Under the pieces are notes generated by a model, which made no database searches, had not been told where the DNA came from, and saw only the letters and a program-made list of their open reading frames with translations. This document shows positions 35,401 through 44,141 of a stretch of DNA of 64,000 bases, piece by piece; position 1 is the first letter of the stretch; each line of letters opens with the position of its first letter. A program made the translations under genes and the position numbers. Origin of the DNA: Cylicocyclus nassatus (taxonomy: Eukaryota > Nematoda > Chromadorea > Rhabditida > Strongylidae); contig CATQJL010000316.1 of NCBI GenBank assembly GCA_958299035.1, positions 20,437,676 through 20,501,675 of the forward strand. The letters run 5' to 3'.

Positions 35401-38400
35401 CTGTAAAGGAACTTCAAAACTCCGCCAGCTCCGCCCACTTCCACTGAGTGGGCGTCATTGGTAAAGTTTTGAATTCCTTTTTCAAGACTTAGCGCATAAA
35501 TTGGAGGATGGGGTTGGGGCTAGGTGTATTTGGGAAGGCGATGGGAGGGGTTTACTATTTGAGACTGCCAAAATCTGGGGTCCATTTTGCCGATCCATTG
35601 CCTTTGAAGACGAAAAATAGGACAAATAAGACTTTGGCTCGCTTCCAAATCTCCAGTTTGGCGGTCTTTCAAAGCGGGATTTCTAAGCTGGACAAATAAG
35701 GAGTAGTGCCTTCTGCTAAGTGCAAAACGTTTCTGCTGATTAACTTTTAAAACAAAGTCAATCAGGTTCGAAAATTCACTTAGGTTTCTGCTGATTACTG
35801 GCCAGCACTCGGAAACTTTGAAATTCGCTCAAAATTGGTTTGTAGTGATTAACTGACATGCTAATCATGATATATCTTGTTATGCTTAGGTAGGGCCCCT
35901 TGCTACGATAGGTATACGATGCCAAGTCAATGGTCATGTGATTGTATTTTGCGTAAGCGATTCATAGCACGCAAAGACTGCGGACGAATCGGTGTTTGTC
36001 TAATCAAGCACTCTTTACTTTCTTTTGCCATCCGTTGTCTCTCCCATGCACAAAATATTTAGGCCGGTGGACAACGGCGCTCAGTCTTAGCGTATTATGA
36101 ATCGTGTATATACTGGAGTTATCTGAAAAAGTGTTTACGAATATCATGTTGTTGCTACCATCAGTGCTCGATTGCGAACCCCTTTCTATTTGACTCCTCA
36201 ATACCCCCAGGGTACTTTCAGCTGTACAAGCGACAGCGACACTCAAATTGCTCTAAACGCAAGCAGACTTGAAGAACATATCGCTGTGCGTGCGCCCCGC
36301 GAAGATTCGTTATTCCCTGCTATTTGCGCGGTCAATGCACCCCATGGCACGCAAATTCTTTCATCGCGTTTGTGTCTACAGCAGCCATGGTGCGGCTTGT
36401 ACACCTAAAATCAAAGTAACATCGTTTAAAACGTTCATGTTGCAAACTTTGACCTAGATCCCTGAGAACCCAGCAAAACAAAGTGTACAGGACAACGTAT
36501 GAACATCCGATCAAAAGTTTTTCACTTGAAGTCTGACCGGGATCTGAAGCTAACAAGGGAATGGTCAGAAGTCGAAGCGGCCAAACAAACAAGCTGTATA
36601 TCATTAGATGCAGTATAAAATGCTGACTTCGAATCTGTATTACTTATCTGCTTATTGCTTCTGTGGACGAAGCTACAAGCAGTTTTACTGTAAAAAAATC
36701 ATACATAAAAACAACGAAATTGAGCACATTGTTGCATTTTTAGCTCAGCTTCAGGCTTTAAATATTTGAAGTAGCTTAGTTGCATGTTTTGGCCCAGCAT
36801 TAAGGCGAACGTGGCTTTTGTACGGCTAAATTTTCACTTTCACGCATAATTTCTTAGCAAAATAATGTCCTTCAGTGGCTTGTGGCTTCGCCCAGAAAAG
36901 CGATAAGCAAGTAAGGAAAACAGATTTAGAGTCAGTGCTTCATGATGCATCTAACGGTATGCAGTTTGTCTGGATTTGCCATTTCGATTTCTGACCATTC
37001 TTTTGCAAGCAAGTAATCGGAGGATTATCTCTGCCGCACAGACCACATTTTTAGACCTATTTTCTTGTTCGCTCTCCAGATATTGAAGCAGCACTGTATG
37101 CATGAGTCTTCTGTCTAGGGCATTCCTGGCAAGCCGTTTTTAGGTTCTGAAAAGAAACCCAGATACTAAAAAAAAAGAAAATTATTTAAAAAAATCGGCT
37201 TTGCACTTGAGGTGATATAGGATCCCTGTGAATGTTTGGAAGCTGTCTTGTAGAGCTTGCTTCGCTTTTCGCTTTATCAGGAACCAAACAATCAAAGCTT
37301 TGGAAGCACCTATAATGTTGAAGCGGTACTGTATGCAGAAACTCATGTAGCACATACATACGCTCTCTGAATGAGGAGAAACAATGTTTTGACCTTTTCT
37401 ATGCGTCGCGTTCACTCTCTTAGTTTGGTTATTGGAAAGATAAAAAAGTGTTCTTTACTTTAACATTTACGTCAGGTTGTGAATAATTTGCAGAAGTATA
37501 CAATACTTCTGTATAGAATAAAATGTCACGACTACCTTGTGAAGTTCTTTATCCAGATCTCTCATACCAGGAAACACTTCTTCCCATATTACTTCTCCCT
37601 TGTAAAAGCAACGAATGTAGAATGCATCTCCATTGGCAAGAAACCGTTGGTTTTCGGGAGCCTTAATTGTAGAAAGTCCAAAAACATTTTCGGGAGATTC
37701 CTACTTAGTTCAGATCTCGCAGAGCAATAAGTAATGATGCGCAATCAAAGCAGATTCTGTCTTTCTTCTTAACATGTGTTTACAGTTTCATTTTTTATAG
37801 CTAGCAAGAAATGCAAAAAGCTATTTGCCTGAGAACAACGATTATTTTACTTTGAGCGAACTCTTTAAGCAACCGGTGTCATTAACAAAATATCAGGTTG
37901 TCCCGAAAGTTTTGTCCGTTTTTTTCAAACCACTGAAACCACGCACAACAAAGGCCTGAGCGAATTTTAACATGCATACGCTGCAGCTTTTCCTCTCTTT
38001 CTTAAAGGCAGTGGCTCGGCAAATCTCAACCTACTCAAATTTTCGCTTACCTGGGGTTATTCAATACGCTGATTCCGAAAATCCACTTTAGAGAGCTTGA
38101 AAACGCTAAAAACGAGCGTTTTTCAATGCCCTTCCCTTTGGAATTGGACGAGTGCAGCAGGGCTGATGACGCCGAATCGTTGCAGGACCCAATAGTTATA
38201 GCATTGCGGCGGGCAGCCTCTAATGGTGAGAAGGAAATTGCCAACTTGTCCGGATGCGTGTAAGAATGGCCTGCGCGTGTAATTTTGAGAGCAATTTTCT
38301 TGGCAAGGAGGGCATGCTGTGCAACCGGGATTGCACTGTTTTCATACTTGGGCAATGAGGAGTCTACCGCGTTATAATTTTGAGTTGTTGAGTTTTGCAG

Positions 38401-41400
38401 ATTATGGTATTTTAGTACCATAATCTTGTATGATTTTTTGATAATTGCCAAAAGTCTCCATCTGTCAATTGTACCTGCTCAAAGTTAGGCTAATTTTTAA
38501 AAATTTCATTACATAATATCGAAAAGGATTAACTATGGATCAAATAGAGTAACTCTCGGACTACAAGATGGTTTTTTAGATTCTCCCAATCTGCTCATTT
38601 TAGCTCCAAAAAATTATTTCTCCGGAGGTCTCGATTTTTGGCAAAGTCATGAAACACGCAACTGCATAAAACACATGAAAACTTTTGAAGTCCCTAATAT
38701 TGAAACATAATTCTTACAAAGCATCATTTATGCAACATAACCAACTTTGATTCACTCGAGCGCTTTTTGGAATTTTTGGTACTTTTATGTGTTGAACTTA
38801 ATCAAAAGCCGCGTTTTTTATTAGATAAATAATTATAACGGACTTGGTAAACGTTTCATGTAATCTAAAATAGATGGAATGTAGCCAAAGGATTGCTCTA
38901 CATAACGGTTACCAGCGCTCTTTGAAAACATCAGAATAAAAAATTCTAAAATTCAGGAAAGATTTGGCGATACCGTGAAGCTGCTCGAAAATCTATGGCG
39001 ATAATATTGCAAAGGCAGGGTAGATCAGAGAGCAAGTATAACTAAAGAAAGAAAATAATAATCTGAATCAAACGGTGCCTAAGCCGTTTATGGATTGATG
39101 GCCTGTGAGCTTTAGCGAGCGGTGAAAAAAACCGACAAAAATCTCGGGACAAACTAATATAACAAATTAGGCAAGGTAGAGGCTTTAACTATCACCACAT
39201 GCACTAACTGCTGTTCTGCGAGATTTGGTGCCTTAGCAAAAACGAAAATTAAAGCTCAAATACAAAGATTGAACTACACCTCTACTTCGGCGACCTCCAC
39301 AAAATCGTCTTTTCCAACACCGGTTTCCTTATCCCGCAATCCCCCTTCCAGAAACACCACCAAAAGTAGTCTACAGTCAATGAAGACTTGAGTGCATTTT
39401 GAAAGTTCTCACTTTACACTTGGTGTTTCTCTTGCGATACCATGTGTACTGTGGATGAACATACATATATCCTCCACTGTCCATAGTTGCGCAGTCATAA
39501 TTTTCGTAAGGGCATTGCAGTTGTCGCAAACGTGCAGCAAGTTTGTAGTGCTCAAGAAAATTGCAATAAGATACATGTGCATCATAACTCATCGAAAGGT
39601 CAGAGAAATGGAGCGATTACTTTCAATTTTTTAGAGCCTTACGACAGCATTTGTACAATGCGTTTCCGCTACAAAAAACAGGTTCGTTTTTCCGCACATA
39701 CGGCCTCAAAACCGATTGCCCAATGCAATTTGCGTACTTGAAATTATCGAAGAACCAATTATCGTATGATTGTGATATAATAAATACCAAGTAAAGCTGC
39801 TTTTGTACGAAAACTGGTGTAGAATTGTCGAAGACAATCTTAAAAAAGCAAAACTATTGAAGTGGCTGGAATTAAATTCGAAAAAATTGCAATCCAATAC
39901 AGTTAACGTCGAAGCTGATTTGTAGAGATTCGCTATCAGCACCAAGAACAAACTGCTTTTTATAAATTACTAGCTGGCTTACCCGGCTCCGCCGTATCCG
40001 GACCAAACTTGGCACACATACACTTCGGGCCCCGGCGGGTGTCACAATCCACTTTTCGTTATCGATCGATGTCGATTTAACCGATTTTTATCGATTTTTT
40101 CGCAGAGTTCACTTACAGGGCTAGGAGTTGGCACAGGGGGAAGTGAGCATGGGGATTCCGAATACGATATTAGTTTTCAGAATTATCGGTTACTTTTATT
40201 GATTTTCTCGATTTTTTGTAAATTTTGACATGCGAGGCTGGGATTTTGCACAGGGGGGTAATCGAGCATGCTGATTACGAACACAATATTAGTTTTCAGG
40301 ATCGTCCATTACTTTTATCGATTTTATCGATTTTTTTGTAAAGTTTGACCTGCGGGGCTGAGGGTTTACACAGAGGGGTAATCGAGCATGCAGATTACGA
40401 ATACAATATTAGTTTTCAAGATCGTCCATTACTTTTATCGATTTTATCGATTTTTGAAAATTTGAGCTAGGGGCTGGAATTTTGCACAGGGGTGTAATCG
40501 AGCATGCTGATCACCCCCCTTGGGAGTGATCAGCATGCTCGATTACCCCCCTGTGCCAACTCCCAGCCCCCTAGCTCAAACTTTGCAAAAAATCGATAAA
40601 ATCAATAAAAGTAATCGATAATCCCGAAAACCAATATTGTATTCGGAATCCCCATGCTCGATTATCCCCCTGTGCGAACTCCCAGCCCCGTAGCTCAAAC
40701 TTTGCAAAAAAATCGATAAAATCGATAAAAGTAATCGATAATCCTGAAAACCAATATTGTATTTGGAATCCCCATGCTCACTTACCCCCCTGTGCCAACT
40801 CCCAGCCCCGTAGCTCAAACTTTGCAAAAAAATCGATAAAATCGATAAAAGTAATCGATAATCCTGAAAACCAATATTGTATTCGGAATCCCCATGCTCG
40901 ATTACCCCCCTGTGCGAACTCCCAGCCCCGTAGGTGAACTCAGCAAAAAAATCGATAAAAATCGATAAAATCGATATCGATCGATACGAAAAGTAGCCTA
41001 TGACACCCGCCGGGGTCCGAAGTGTATGTGTGCCAAGTTTGGTCCCGATCGGTTCAGAAATGGAATTTTCTATTCGGAACATACGTACAGACATACATAC
41101 AGACAGACAGACAGACAGACATACATACATACAAACAGACATTCAGCTTTATATATAAGATCTTTTTCGTAGTTAACAGGGCCCGGCATAGCTGGCACTG
41201 GGTCAAGCCCGTTTTTGGGGCGGAGAGCAAAGGGGATATCGTTTTTCCAGGGTTCGGGGCGGAGAACAGTGGCAAAATGCCACCGGCATGCCGTACATCA
41301 AACGAACAAGGCTTTGTTTTCAGCCAAGCATTGGCGTGACACCAAATTGGATGTGTGCATGCGCTTGGGGGGATTCGAACTATGGCTCAAGAATTTATGA

Positions 41401-43555
41401 AAACTTATGTGATTAAAAGCTGTGCTGAACTTTTGTCTGAATTAGCTGGCATCGTGCCAGCTGGGTGCCAGCTGGACTGGCACCGACACTTTGCTCGCAT
41501 AACTTTTCAAACTTTTTCACATAGAATGTATCTACACTGTAACAGTTTACAAACAGAAAAAAAGGATTTCATAATGTTTTCTTTTTGGGGTTTTATAGGC
41601 ATCTGAAAATTTCTTGGTCCAGTCGAAAAATCTGCTTTTTCACTGCTTCTCATATGTGGTTCAACCACTCAAAAAGGTCAGAAAACTTATGAAAAGTTAC
41701 ACCATGAAATCAGCAAGCGTGAAAACCCTATCACGTACCTGTATAGAATCTAAAAAATGATTGATGACGGGTCTTCAAAACAGGTCAAAGGGGACTTCGT
41801 ACGGAATTTTCAAAATTGAAGGGGACTTTGTTTTGAATTTTCCCTGATGCCAGCTCGTGCTGAGCCCTGATAGTGAATTACGAGTCCAATACTTGAGTGA
41901 AGAAAGCAATGTAATCTTCAAAATTGATACACAATCTCAAAAACTGTGATAAACAACACTTTACGAAACTTTAGGAGAGTCTTATTGTTAGACCTTCCGA
42001 AAATACGTAATCCAGTTTCTTATAGAAATGAAATCAGAAAAGCCGCATAAATCGAAATTTCATGAGCATGAGTGAGACAGACTGAAAGAAAAATTTTTGA
42101 AACCTCTCGGTTGCCAGGTTTGGGAAACTATTTTGGAAATTCTATACTAAATCTACAGATAAAGCAAAGTAAACTAGGACGATTTCGAAAAGCAACTTTC
42201 ATCTTTTAGTATATGACTTCTCAATATACTTACAGAAAGTTTCGGGTGATAGTAGGTTGACTATGAATAAGTTCGTTTTGACACGCAACTCTGAAGCTCT
42301 ATAAAATTTCAAGTAGCTGTTGTTAGCTACTATGCTCTGCTTGAGGTATCTGTGAATCTCCACCATCACATATCTTTTACTTGAGGTTTTCTATTAGTAA
42401 TGAAAGTCGTTTCAAAAAATTACTTTGATTTTCTGACTCTCCGTTTTAAGTTGTAATGAGTCTACAAATAAGTAATCTTGTGTTTGAGTACATGCAACAT
42501 TTGGCTACGTGGCAAACTACAACAAAGATTGTAATCTGCTGTCTACGAAGAAAATTTCAGGCACTTGCAAGTGAAGATCAATTTCGGGGCACTCCAGATA
42601 GCCTGTGTTTGACCATCTATGGCCCTGAAAATGGTTGGAAATAGGCGAATTCAATGTGTAAGTACCAAATGTGCATTTCACACCCAAATTCAGCTCTTTT
42701 CAAAGCAGTATTCAAAAATCCGATGTAAAAATCTGACAGTCCTGCTTTCCTGCACAATTTCGTCACCAAAAATACAACTTTTGCTCAAAAAGAGTAGGAC
42801 ACTCGCTTCTTCTCGATTTACTCTTTCTAATGAAACCTACACTCATATATGAGTTCAATTGTAGCATTTTCACATATCGTTAAAGTCAATTAAATATTTT
42901 CCAACCAACCTAATAACTGGGCGAGAGCAATAATTAAGAATGGTCAACTTCTTGAAAATGGAAAACTGCGTGTATTGTGAGCCTTTCAGCTTAAACTTTA
43001 GCTATCTTTGCAATCTTTCTTGACGTAAAGTATATGTGACAAGCCGAGAGGTGCACAGATAGTGCTGACGATACAAACATTTGAGATAATTCAAGGCATC
43101 GCAAATTAAATTTGAAAATAAGTTGCCTCAGAACTTTATTTTCAAGACTTTGTAGCAATTCGCTGCCTGTCAAAATTACATCGATAATTGCCTCTGCCAA
43201 GCAGATATACTTACACTTATTTCAAGCGTGGTTGGCACTTCGGCAATGTTCAAGATCAAGCTTGAATTCAAAAAAATTGGCTACTTTTCTTGCTTGTCTT
43301 CTTCAGGACTTTCAAATGTGATAAATTCATGGTCTCAAGTATATATGCATCTTTGCCACTTACCGATATATCCAACGGATAGATATTGGGAATTGGAAAC
43401 TTGCACTTATTTTCAAAGGGATGGAAAGAAGAGACGTCCTCGCTCCCTCCATTTTCCGACTCAGAGCTGAAAATGTAACCGTGTAATTTACGTTCAAAAC
43501 TTTTCATTGAATTTGCAAAAATGGCAAGAAGAGCCTCGAGCTTACTCAGAAGCAT
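20480..43555 (-). CDS. DUF229 family protein (alkaline-phosphatase-like fold), interrupted
   Basis: Nematode genomes carry many DUF229 (PF02995) proteins of unknown substrate; the fold is sulfatase/phosphatase-like. Minus-strand exons, 5' to 3': 43555-43364, 39736-39643, 39587-39413, 37700-37536, 27457-27254, 26818-26640, 25863-25723, 23136-23015, 22969-22890, 21641-21452, 21088-20960, 20874-20778, 20729-20658 and 20608-20480, about 650 residues. Family landmarks in order: CKFPIPNIYPLD, FYIRCFYKGEVIW, DILGFDSTSR (metal/nucleophile motif), FYGYNK, PILTGDLPE, GVFYYPARDFLPEF, PADHFYR, TLSHERG, VIMGDHGNRIG, GRIEERMPLMAIRLPP, NFDIHQTLKD and YGRGISLFDEI. Phases agree at most joins. Lesions: in-frame TGA at 23074-23076 and at 20793-20795, a phase mismatch between 26640 and 25863, and a GC donor at 27253. 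The joins near 39.6 kb and the last two exons are tentative. The start could be Met at 43555 or at 43507. Repeats fill the introns. It may be a recent pseudogene. Confidence 0.8.
20658..20874 (-). CDS. DUF229 3' exons with in-frame TGA
   Basis: The exon starting at 20874 (acceptor TTTTTTGCAG) encodes RTCFDAYISENFCTC, the family's RTC...C.C segment, then ISAARA and TGA at 20793-20795. If the TGA is ignored, the frame continues SEVQE to a GT donor at 20777. This joins in phase 0, across a 48-base intron, to 20729, which encodes KLVGSIQAWLESDYGLNSC. That matches the family's hydrophobic helix and following Cys. The TGA is therefore either the true end of a short form or a lesion (a CGA Arg codon would need one C-to-T change). 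Confidence 0.6.
21452..21641 (-). CDS. DUF229 exon with GDHGNR motif
   Basis: The acceptor CTCTGCAG and a donor GAG|GTTGGT bound 190 bases. The exon holds the most conserved family block: VIMGDHGNRIG (Asp and His are expected metal ligands) and GRIEERMPLMAIRLPP, then HPREYANFLKNKWKLT. The upstream phase (G|GA) and downstream phase (AG|C) both match neighbouring exons, so this core is intact. Confidence 0.9.
21683..22872. mobile_element. hAT-like MITE in a DUF229 intron
   Basis: The ends AGGGCCCGGCACGAGAT and ATCTCGTGCCGGGCCCT are perfect inverse copies of 17 bases, and the left end starts CAGGG, typical of hAT elements. The 8-base sequence AGTTGGCA abuts both ends (21675-21682 and 22873-22880), a hAT-size target duplication. 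There is no transposase. The right end lies only 17 bases inside the intron from the splice donor at 22889. Relatives are at 41177-41869 and, rearranged, 27565-29365. Confidence 0.8.
22890..23136 (-). CDS. DUF229 exon pair with in-frame TGA and LSHE motif
   Basis: Exon 23136-23015 follows the acceptor TTGTTTAG and encodes NWSYSPCKDGDQYQRRYVDL, then TGA at 23074-23076, then RRFANKYKDLCHFGFTFVTT. The downstream part is family-typical (NKYK..C.F.F.FLT), so the TGA interrupts a true exon rather than ending it. A 45-base intron (23014-22970) joins in phase to 22969-22890, TLSHERGFPLELLDEQ, where SH stands at the family's metal-ligand site and Glu replaces the usual Asp. Confidence 0.75.
23872..24160. 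repeat. TGTTTG/TATG microsatellite with conserved flank
   Basis: TATATAATGAAGCTAAATGT leads into a (TTTG)n/(TG)n/(TATG)n run up to about 24020, then TGTTCCAAATAGAAAATTTT and a block ending CCAAACTTGATACACATACA. The same order occurs at the ends of the foldbacks at 39985-41161 and 50190-51588. This is therefore a solitary, more decayed end of that family. Frames with Tyr-Ile-His-Thr runs here are spurious. Confidence 0.75.
24561..24671. repeat. perfect 19-bp inverted repeat, 111 bp overall
   Basis: GATAATCCTTGCATACTGC at 24561-24579 is inverted perfectly at 24653-24671. The 73-base loop is coding-like on the minus strand but does not fit the DUF229 order. It could be a tiny MITE or a hairpin transcript; no target duplication is evident. 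Confidence 0.6.
25723..25863 (-). CDS. DUF229 exon (YYPARDF...PADHFYR)
   Basis: The 141-base exon (acceptor ACATTCAG, donor AAG|GTAGCA) encodes NMVAVLNEDISKSMFGVFYY, then PARDFLPEFTSPPADHFYRA and YYLAAYK. It joins the next exon in phase 0. The upstream neighbour ends in phase 2 by its best donor, so the two do not connect in frame. Confidence 0.8.
25955..26245. repeat. TTCGAAT-rich inverted array
   Basis: Dense ATTCGAATA-type words arranged around a centre near 26085. AAGTGCATTTATTTGACTAT at about 26019 is matched by its inverse near 26150. It resembles the arrays at 30678-31015 and 32085-32330. Confidence 0.6.
26640..26818 (-). CDS. DUF229 exon (ILTGDLPE...FLWKTMESRG)
   Basis: The acceptor GTTATCTAG starts 179 bases encoding VGDNSEPNIVPILTGDLPEA, then DINNEWILPTKQK and FLWKTMESRG, the family block before the conserved aromatic-Pro motif. 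The donor GG|GTATTA leaves phase 2. An alternative donor about 40 bases further, TG|GTAATG, is also phase 2, so neither fits the next exon. Confidence 0.8.
27254..27457 (-). CDS. DUF229 exon with GFDSTSR motif and GC donor
   Basis: After the acceptor TTTTTTTATTTAG the exon encodes VYTVKDLPSFDNYGRRL, then YSIDILGFDSTSRTMFMRHL and ELFYGYNK. GFDS[TV]SR is the family signature, with Asp and Ser/Thr at the predicted metal/nucleophile sites. The coding match ends at AAG|GCATGT, a GC donor, and joins 26818 (VGDNSEPN) in phase 0. Confidence 0.85.
27565..29365. mobile_element. rearranged hAT-like repeat, inverted relative of 21683-22872
   Basis: Read in reverse, blocks match the element at 21683-22872 in order: the GGGGTTTTCCAAAACGAATT end, GCTTGTGCAACGAAAGCACC, TAAACTTTAGGTGTA, GAAAAACTTATGTGAAT, GCTGCAAACGAGCCATTT and TTTCACTAGCCTCTCTTCGT. 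It carries an extra 700 bases with about three copies of a CACAATAAACGCGTTTTTGC-type unit (28160, 28330 and a weaker one). The terminal repeats are degraded. It lies in the largest DUF229 intron. Confidence 0.65.
29366..29992. other. intronic DNA without recognised features
   Basis: It contains an inverted pair AACATGTTGAAT / TGGTTTATCGAGG-like blocks of low quality. No exon of the DUF229 gene was found here. Confidence 0.3.
29993..30398. mobile_element. MITE with AAAGGCAGTGTCC ends
   Basis: The ends AATAAAGGCAGTGTCCGG and CCCGGGCACTGCCTTTAAT are inverted. The interior (TTGGGATTTCAGTGTCATGT, CGCAAGTGCGGCGTCATAA) matches the element at 43625-44141, which shows a common subfamily. Confidence 0.7.
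30400..32730. repeat. 2.3-kb imperfect palindrome with TTCGAA arrays
   Basis: Outer arms: GGGGATCGCAGCTTACAAGA, followed by GAAGCTCCAGATATCTGGAT, at 30415-30570 are inverted at 32565-32725. Inner arms: TTCGAATAAAATTCGAAA(A)CTCGAA units with a period of about 60 bases (30678-31015, four copies), and the less regular TTCGATATTCATTCATTCGA array (32085-32330). Both arrays are bordered by an ACTTGGGT/ACCCAAGT block. The centre holds a run GGGGGGGGGG near 31930 and two copies of an AGTTGGTACAAGGGGG unit. No genes are seen. Confidence 0.6.
32733..33034. mobile_element. MITE with TTAAAGGCACCGTCCACCC ends
   Basis: The inverted ends TTAAAGGCACCGTCCACCC and GGGTGGACGGTGCCTTCAA enclose 302 bases. An inner perfect palindrome, GTAGGCGGGGCGACCATGGT with its reverse, lies at about 32871-32905. 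It is related to the copy at 7933-8298. Confidence 0.75.
33300..33455. repeat. short inverted repeat (CTCCCTAAGCTCGGCA)
   Basis: CCTCTCCCTAAGCTCGGCAT is followed by an inverse GCCGAGCCTCAGGGAGAG. Outer arms ACTGCCGAAATTGC and GCAATTGCTTCGGCGGCAG extend the pairing. It lies in the DUF229 intron. Confidence 0.5.
33456..34441. other. intronic DNA without recognised features
   Basis: About 1 kb with a C-run at 34166-34175. A GATCAAAATCATAATTTATT stretch and a GGGACGCTAGAAGTTGGTAC block, similar to the 31.9-kb units, suggest decayed repeat material. Confidence 0.3.
34442..35215. mobile_element. mariner-type MITE, 0.77 kb
   Basis: The left end TTAGGTTGGCACATAAATAA, followed by TGCAACTTTTC, is inverted at the right end (GTTGCAAAACTTATGTGCCA, then ACCTAA). 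TA flanks both sides. No transposase frame is present. It lies in the large DUF229 intron. Confidence 0.75.
36551..36995. mobile_element. foldback element, AACAAGGGAA family
   Basis: The left arm TAACAAGGGAATGGTCAGAA, then GTCGAAGCGGCC and ATTAGATGCAGTA, is matched by the right arm with GATGCATCTAACGGTATGCA, GCCATTTCGATTTCTGACCA and TTCTTTTGC. The family assignment rests on the shared GTCGAAGYGGCC and dCATNAGATG blocks. Confidence 0.6.
37536..37700 (-). CDS. DUF229 N-terminal exon (FYIRCFYKGEVIW)
   Basis: The acceptor ACTAAGTAG and donor AAG|GTAGTC bound 165 bases, phase 0 at both ends. It encodes ESPENVFGLSTIKAPENQRF, then LANGDAFYIRCFYKGEVIW and EEVFPGMRDLDKELHK. The pattern D.F.I.C......W matches the domain that precedes the catalytic region in DUF229 proteins. 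It is separated from the next exon by a 10-kb intron. Confidence 0.75.
39413..39736 (-). CDS. DUF229 N-terminal exons, boundary uncertain
   Basis: 39736-39643 encodes YANCIGQSVLRPYVRKNEPV, then FCSGNALYKCC. A following open stretch ending at the good donor AAA|GTGAGA (39413) encodes LQCPYENYDCATMDSGGYMY, then VHPQYTWYRKRNTKCK. Both have the Cys spacing of DUF229 N-termini (..CSG..LY.. and C.YE). The internal join is not settled: the obvious donor C|GTAAGG gives the wrong phase, whereas TT|GTACAA with a weak acceptor at 39588 fits. Confidence 0.5.
39985..41161. mobile_element. foldback element with ATCGAT tandem arms (copy 1)
   Basis: Three to four units of about 117 bases run in one direction (40080-40510). 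After the hinge AGCATGCTGATCACCCCCCT four or five inverted units follow (40530-40960). Each unit contains TTATCGATTTTATCGATTTT, GGGGCTGGGAGTTGGCACAG and GAGCATGGGGATTCCGAATA. The right end carries GTTCCGAATAGAAAATTCCA (inverted), a (TCTG/TATG)n tract and TTATATATAAG at 41150-41160. The left microsatellite end is missing, so this copy is truncated. Confidence 0.8.
41177..41869. mobile_element. hAT-like MITE, 0.69 kb
   Basis: The ends CAGGGCCCGGCATAGCTGGC and the inverse of CAGGGCTCAGCACGAGCTGG bound the element. Flanks GTAGTTAA and ATAGTGAA agree at six of eight bases, an eroded 8-base duplication. The interior shares the CAAAGGGGATATCGTTTTT and GGGGCGGAG blocks with the element at 21683-22872. 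It starts 16 bases from the end of the ATCGAT foldback. Confidence 0.7.
41870..43363. other. first DUF229 intron, repeat-poor part
   Basis: About 1.5 kb, AT-rich. A solitary mariner-like end CAACCTAATA lies near 42906. Minus-strand frames at 42991-43200 have no splice support that joins the gene in phase. Confidence 0.35.
43364..43555 (-). CDS. proposed first exon of the DUF229 gene
   Basis: Met at 43555 opens 64 codons ending at the strong donor TCG|GTAAGT. The start MLLSKLEALLAIFA could be a short signal anchor, and an alternative Met is at 43507. The exon ends ENKCKFPIPNIYPLDIS, matching the C.IP.L.P.D.S start of the mature DUF229 region. Phase 0 fits the acceptor at 39737. No upstream exon was found. 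Confidence 0.6.
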
Positions 43556-43624
43556 GGACAGTTAAACATGATTTTCGTTGCTACACTCCCATCTCTACAA
43601 AAATGCGTGTATACCTTCTCACTC

Positions 43625-44141
43625 AAAAGCAGTGCCCAAACAAGGTGAAGGTTTTGGGATTTCATTGCCCTGCAAATGTGAGCCCTTTCGGACATGCCAT
43701 CGTGCAAGTGCGAGGCCATAATGTTTGACCACAACCCAGAAGTATAGTGGAAAGCTGAGGAACTAACGTCTTGTCGCGGGGCTCTCCTCTTGTTTGAAAT
43801 CCTCCACAGAGTACTTGTGTACTTACACAGTTAAAGTTGTGGAGTCCCGCAGCGAGTCTGCGTCTCAGCCTTGGCGGGCGTCCTATTTCAAAAGTAAAGC
43901 TCTGAAATAGGCTCCGTTCATACTGTTCCCAAAGTTTGGGAACAGTTCCAGCACAGCGCTAGAACTGAGCACTGTGCTGGAACTGTTCCCGAACTTCGGG
44001 ATCATTATGAACGCAGCTATAGGACGGTTGCATGTTCTCGCCGTTTCCGCGCTTTCTAATGTGGATACTCGGATTCAAAATTGCGGATAACCCCAGGAAT
44101 GCGTGAATTTTAGAAATAGAGTTCTTGCCCCGACACTGCCT
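43625..44141. mobile_element. MITE with GGCAGTG-type ends, just upstream of DUF229
   Basis: The ends AAAGCAGTGCCC and CGACACTGCCTCTAAG are imperfect inverses. The interior (TTTTGGGATTTCATTGCCCT, CGTGCAAGTGCGAGGCCATA) matches 29993-30398. It contains a second palindrome at 43925-44020: GAACAGTTCCAGCACAGCGC against GAGCACTGTGCTGGAACTGTT. It lies 70 bp 5' of the proposed DUF229 start. Confidence 0.65.

Noticed and set aside
40576..41142. 188-codon minus-strand frame
   Set aside because: It is a translation of the ATCGAT tandem units and the TCTG tract; the same peptide recurs per unit.
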